Of a DNA stretch of 25,993 nt, positions 23,159 to 25,993 are shown one piece after another. Each line of letters opens with the position of its first letter. Position 1 is the stretch's first letter. A program made the translations under genes and the position numbers. The DNA comes from Deltaproteobacteria bacterium UBA2221. Lineage in GTDB: Bacteria > Desulfobacterota > Syntrophorhabdia > Syntrophorhabdales > WCHB1-27. Where the stretch lies: contig DCUF01000045.1 of NCBI GenBank assembly GCA_002328485.1, positions 1-25,993 of the forward strand, read 5' to 3'. Below the pieces are notes generated by a model, which saw only the letters and a list, made by a program, of their open reading frames with translations, ran no database searches and had not been told where the DNA came from.

Positions 23159-25573
23159 ATGGCAGACACGTACGACTTCCAGGAGATCGAACAAAAATGG
23201 CAGGCGAGGTGGGAGACAGGCACCTATTATCAGGCTGAAAGCTCTTCCTCGAAACCCAAATACTATGCCCTTATCGAATTTCCCTATCCATCTTCGGAAG
23301 GGTTGCACGTGGGTCATCCACGCAGCTACGTGGGTATGGACATCGTAGCCCGAAAGCGGAGAATGGAAGGTTACAATGTTTTGTTCCCCATCGGATGGGA
23401 TGCCTTCGGCCTTCCCGCCGAGAACTATGCCATCAAGACCGGCATTCACCCCCGCGTCATAACAAGACAGAACATAGCGAACTTCAGGCGGCAGCTCAAG
23501 ATGCTCGGCCTCTCCTTCGATTGGTCTCGCGAGGTGGACACCACAGACCCGAATTACTACAAATGGACCCAGTGGATCTTTCTCCGCCTCTTCAAACGGG
23601 GCCTTGCTTACAAGGCAGAAATTCCCATCAACTGGTGCACTTCCTGCAAGGTGGGACTCGCCAACGAGGAGGTGGTGGGCGGCGTCTGCGAGCGGTGTGG
23701 GGCGCCCGTGGTAAGAAAGGCCAAGAAGCAGTGGATGCTCGCCATCACCAAGTATGCAGAGCGTCTTCTGGAAGACCTTCGAGAGGTCGATTACCTCGAG
23801 AAGATAAAGACGCAGCAGACCAATTGGATCGGCAAGAGTTACGGGGCAGAGTTGAGGTTTGAAGTCCCCGCCGTCAACAGAACCTTATCTGTTTTTACAA
23901 CGAGGCCCGACACGATCTTCGGCGCCACCTACATGGTCCTTTCCCCTGAGCACCCCTTGATCGAAGAGGCGATCGGTAAGGTTGAAAATCCTGATGAAAT
24001 TCGGGCATACCAAAAACTGGCCGCCTCAAAGTCGGAGCTGGAGAGAACCGATCTGGCTAAGGACAAAACGGGTGTCGAGCTGAAAGGCGTTCCCGCGATC
24101 AATCCCGCAACAGGAGAGACGATACCCATCTGGATCTCCGATTATGTGTTGATCTCTTACGGGACAGGAGCCATCATGGCCGTCCCGGCCCACGACACCA
24201 GGGACTATGAATTCGCTAGGAAATTCAATTTGAAGATCGTGGAAGTCATATCCGGCGGCGACATAGAGAAAGAGGCCTACACCGAACTGGACGGCGTGAT
24301 GGTCAATTCAGGGTTTCTCAACGGGATGCTGGCCAAAGACGCTATCAGTAAGGCCATAGACTGGTTTGAACGGGAAGGGAAAGGTGAACGCACCGTAAAC
24401 TACAAGCTCAGGGACTGGGTCTTTTCTCGTCAGCGCTACTGGGGCGAGCCGATCCCCCTCGTTGAGTGCGAAAAATGCGGATGGGTCCCTATCCCCGAGG
24501 AAGAACTCCCTGTGCTCCTCCCCGAGGTGGAAAGCTTCATTCCGTCCTCAGAAGGGGAATCTCTCCTGGCCACGCTGTCCGACTGGGTCGACACCATGTG
24601 CCCGGTCTGCGGCGGCAAGGCAAAGAAGGAAACCGACACCATGCCCCAGTGGGCGGGTTCCTCCTGGTATTTTCACCGATATGCCGATCCCCACAATGAT
24701 AAAGCTTTCGCGTCCCGGGCCAATCTCGATTACTGGATGCCCGTTGATTGGTACAACGGAGGCATGGAACATACCACCCTTCACCTCCTCTACTCCCGTT
24801 TCTGGCACAAGTTCCTCTTTGACGAGGGTCTGGTGTCCACACCCGAGCCTTATATCAAAAGGACCTCTCATGGGATGATACTGGGAGCGGATGGCGAAAA
24901 GATGTCCAAATCCCGGGGGAATGTGGTCAATCCTGACGAGATCGTCGGCCGCTTCGGGGCGGACACCTTCAGGGTGTACGAGATGTTTATGGGCGCCTTT
25001 GATCTCGCGGCCCCTTGGAGCACGGAAGGGGTGGTTGGGGTATCCCGTTTTCTCAACCGGGCCTGGTCGGTCATGGCCAAGGTCGATGGCAACGCGGTGC
25101 CTACCCAGGAGCAGACGAGGGCAATCCATCGGACTATCATGCGCGTGGGAGAGCGGATCGAGACCATGAAGTTCAATACGGCCGTATCTGAGCTAATGAC
25201 CTTTACCAGCGACCTTCTTTCCTACGACAAGGTCCCTATGGAGATGTTCCGGACACTGTGTATCCTCCTCAGCCCCTTTGCCCCTCACGTAACAGCGGAG
25301 ATGTGGGAGCGCACGGTTGGGGAGGGACGAGTCCTTTTGGAGGAGCCCTGGCCGTCTTTCGATCCCGAGTTGGCCAAAGCCCAGACGGTCACCATGGCCG
25401 TACAGATTAACGGTAAGCTATCAGAAACGATCAGTATCGACTGGGGGATGACTCAGGATGATGTCCTCAAGATCGTCCATGATCTACCGAAGGTGAAAAG
25501 GGCGATCGACGGCAAAAGCGTGAAGAAGGTCATCCACGTACCAAACAAGATCGTAAATCTTGTGGTGAAATAG
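23159..25573 (+). CDS. leuS: Leucyl-tRNA synthetase
   Basis: An 804-residue class I synthetase charging tRNA(Leu). Seen: HVGH (50-53, the HIGH motif), zinc-type knuckle WCTSCKVG with CERCG, the CP1 editing domain with FTTRPDTIFGATYM and later GTGAIMAVPAHD, RDWVFSRQRYWGEPIP, a second Cys cluster (CEKCG, CPVCGGKAK), and KMSKS (581-585). The C-terminal anticodon-binding and LeuRS tail regions are present and the length fits bacterial enzymes. The frame opens at 23066, but the predicted promoter overlaps there. MADTYDFQEIEQKWQ at 23159 is the usual family start, with AGAAGAGAG upstream. Confidence 0.97.
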   Translation: MADTYDFQEIEQKWQARWETGTYYQAESSSSKPKYYALIEFPYPSSEGLHVGHPRSYVGMDIVARKRRMEGYNVLFPIGWDAFGLPAENYAIKTGIHPRVITRQNIANFRRQLKMLGLSFDWSREVDTTDPNYYKWTQWIFLRLFKRGLAYKAEIPINWCTSCKVGLANEEVVGGVCERCGAPVVRKAKKQWMLAITKYAERLLEDLREVDYLEKIKTQQTNWIGKSYGAELRFEVPAVNRTLSVFTTRPDTIFGATYMVLSPEHPLIEEAIGKVENPDEIRAYQKLAASKSELERTDLAKDKTGVELKGVPAINPATGETIPIWISDYVLISYGTGAIMAVPAHDTRDYEFARKFNLKIVEVISGGDIEKEAYTELDGVMVNSGFLNGMLAKDAISKAIDWFEREGKGERTVNYKLRDWVFSRQRYWGEPIPLVECEKCGWVPIPEEELPVLLPEVESFIPSSEGESLLATLSDWVDTMCPVCGGKAKKETDTMPQWAGSSWYFHRYADPHNDKAFASRANLDYWMPVDWYNGGMEHTTLHLLYSRFWHKFLFDEGLVSTPEPYIKRTSHGMILGADGEKMSKSRGNVVNPDEIVGRFGADTFRVYEMFMGAFDLAAPWSTEGVVGVSRFLNRAWSVMAKVDGNAVPTQEQTRAIHRTIMRVGERIETMKFNTAVSELMTFTSDLLSYDKVPMEMFRTLCILLSPFAPHVTAEMWERTVGEGRVLLEEPWPSFDPELAKAQTVTMAVQINGKLSETISIDWGMTQDDVLKIVHDLPKVKRAIDGKSVKKVIHVPNKIVNLVVK

Positions 25574-25578
25574 CCCCC

Positions 25579-25827
25579 ATGCCCGACCTCCTGGTCAAGC
25601 TTTTTGATCTTCCCAATGGCTGGGGTTTTCAGCGAGACCAGGAGAGACCAGGGATACTCATCTGTAAACCCATCGGTCCCGAAAAACAACTGCTCGTCGA
25701 TTGGGTCAGGACCCAATTTTGTGGTGGCTGGGCGGTTAAAATGGACATTGCTCTTAGCAGCCGTCCGACAAGTTGTTTCATCGCCGTCAAGGAGGCGGTC
25801 CCCGATTCCCCCGGTAAGGGCGTCTAG
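25579..25827 (+). pseudogene. N-terminal fragment of a GNAT-like acetyltransferase
   Basis: An 82-residue frame starting 5 bases after the leuS stop. From MPDLLVKL to SRPTSCFIAVKE (about residues 1-72) it resembles, from memory, the start of a GNAT family found in related bacteria, which continues with a GFACYDA type strand and the acetyl-CoA loop. Here the chain diverges after residue 72 and ends at TAG 25825-25827. I checked the other two plus frames to the right edge and see no acetyl-CoA motif, so this is not a simple frameshift. Likely a truncation by rearrangement. It might still be expressed with leuS. Confidence 0.5.
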
Positions 25828-25841
25828 AGCATTCCGCACAA

Positions 25842-25993
25842 TTAAGTGACGATTGGCGTTGCCGCGGAAGCAACTTTGACGGGATCATCCATGAGATCAC
25901 AGAGGGCGCGATCAGCCCTCTCGATGAGGGCGTCCTTGTTCCTGCAGTGGATATTGCAGAAGTACTCAGCCTTCATGATCAGCCATATCCTCT
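25842..25993 (-). CDS. Unidentified frame entering from the right edge (C-terminal part)
   Basis: An open frame reads in from the window end to a TAA at 25844-25842, with an ATG at 25976 giving 44 residues. The visible part has CNIHC (Cys-x3-Cys) near its start and an acidic, helical body. I recognise no family. It may be the end of a longer gene or noncoding. It is convergent with the truncated acetyltransferase. Confidence 0.3.
   Translation of the reverse strand, partial: RIWLIMKAEYFCNIHCRNKDALIERADRALCDLMDDPVKVASAATPIVT

Noticed and set aside
25453..25839. A 128-codon minus-strand frame opposite the leuS end and the acetyltransferase fragment
   Set aside because: Mostly antisense to leuS and the fragment, with no recognisable motif.

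Overview
The window looks like chromosomal DNA from an anaerobic Desulfobacterota (former Deltaproteobacteria) type bacterium, possibly of the Syntrophia or Syntrophorhabdus kind. This rests on remembered resemblance of several proteins (short ArgA-like GNAT, PmbA, soluble MgtE/CBS protein, SelB, the small RRFS..WF membrane protein) and not on any search. No tRNA, rRNA, CRISPR array, IS element or phage gene was seen. Most genes are housekeeping, and the two ends look damaged or rearranged.

Layout. (1) 1-3872 is a polysaccharide or lipid-glycan region. It has a Wzx-type flippase broken by several frame changes at the left edge, a GT-C (PMT/GT39-like) membrane glycosyltransferase, and a divergent pair of a dolichol-phosphate-mannose-synthase-like GT2 and its usual DUF2304 partner. 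(2) 3948-12850, all on the minus strand, is a DNA-repair and cofactor block. It reads uvrB-uvrC (ATGA overlap), radC, then nadK-recN-(ArgA-like GNAT)-pmbA, packed with gaps of a few bases or overlaps. (3) 12926-15123 on the plus strand holds a short GT9 glycosyltransferase and a soluble PRC-barrel/MgtE_N/CBS protein without its transporter. (4) 15162-18649 on the minus strand holds pyrF (an OMP decarboxylase with a long insertion), then a two-gene envelope operon of a D,D-carboxypeptidase with a lysine-rich repeated tail and an M48 metalloprotease with TPR-like repeats. (5) 18902-20800 is selB, so the host probably makes selenoproteins. (6) 20813-22904 on the minus strand holds an ExeA-like ATPase with an altered Walker A, a secreted thermonuclease-like protein and a small membrane protein. 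(7) 23159-25827 is leuS followed by the N-terminal half of a GNAT acetyltransferase that stops abruptly. An unidentified reading frame enters from the right edge.

Two patterns cut across the genes. First, several genes that head transcription units have a sigma-70-like -10 box ending 6 to 16 nt before the ATG and no Shine-Dalgarno sequence: selB, the GT9 gene, the small membrane protein, uvrB, the nuclease and radC. This predicts leaderless or nearly leaderless mRNAs. pyrF, dacA and leuS in the same window have ordinary 36 to 77 nt leaders with a Shine-Dalgarno. Second, five intergenic spacers carry short degenerate tandem repeats of period 7 or 8 (16), each with a different sequence. A third point of interest is a GC-rich hairpin ending one base before the pyrF start codon, with the Shine-Dalgarno in its loop. 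I found no convincing new multigene system; these regulatory and spacer features are the parts most worth a second look.
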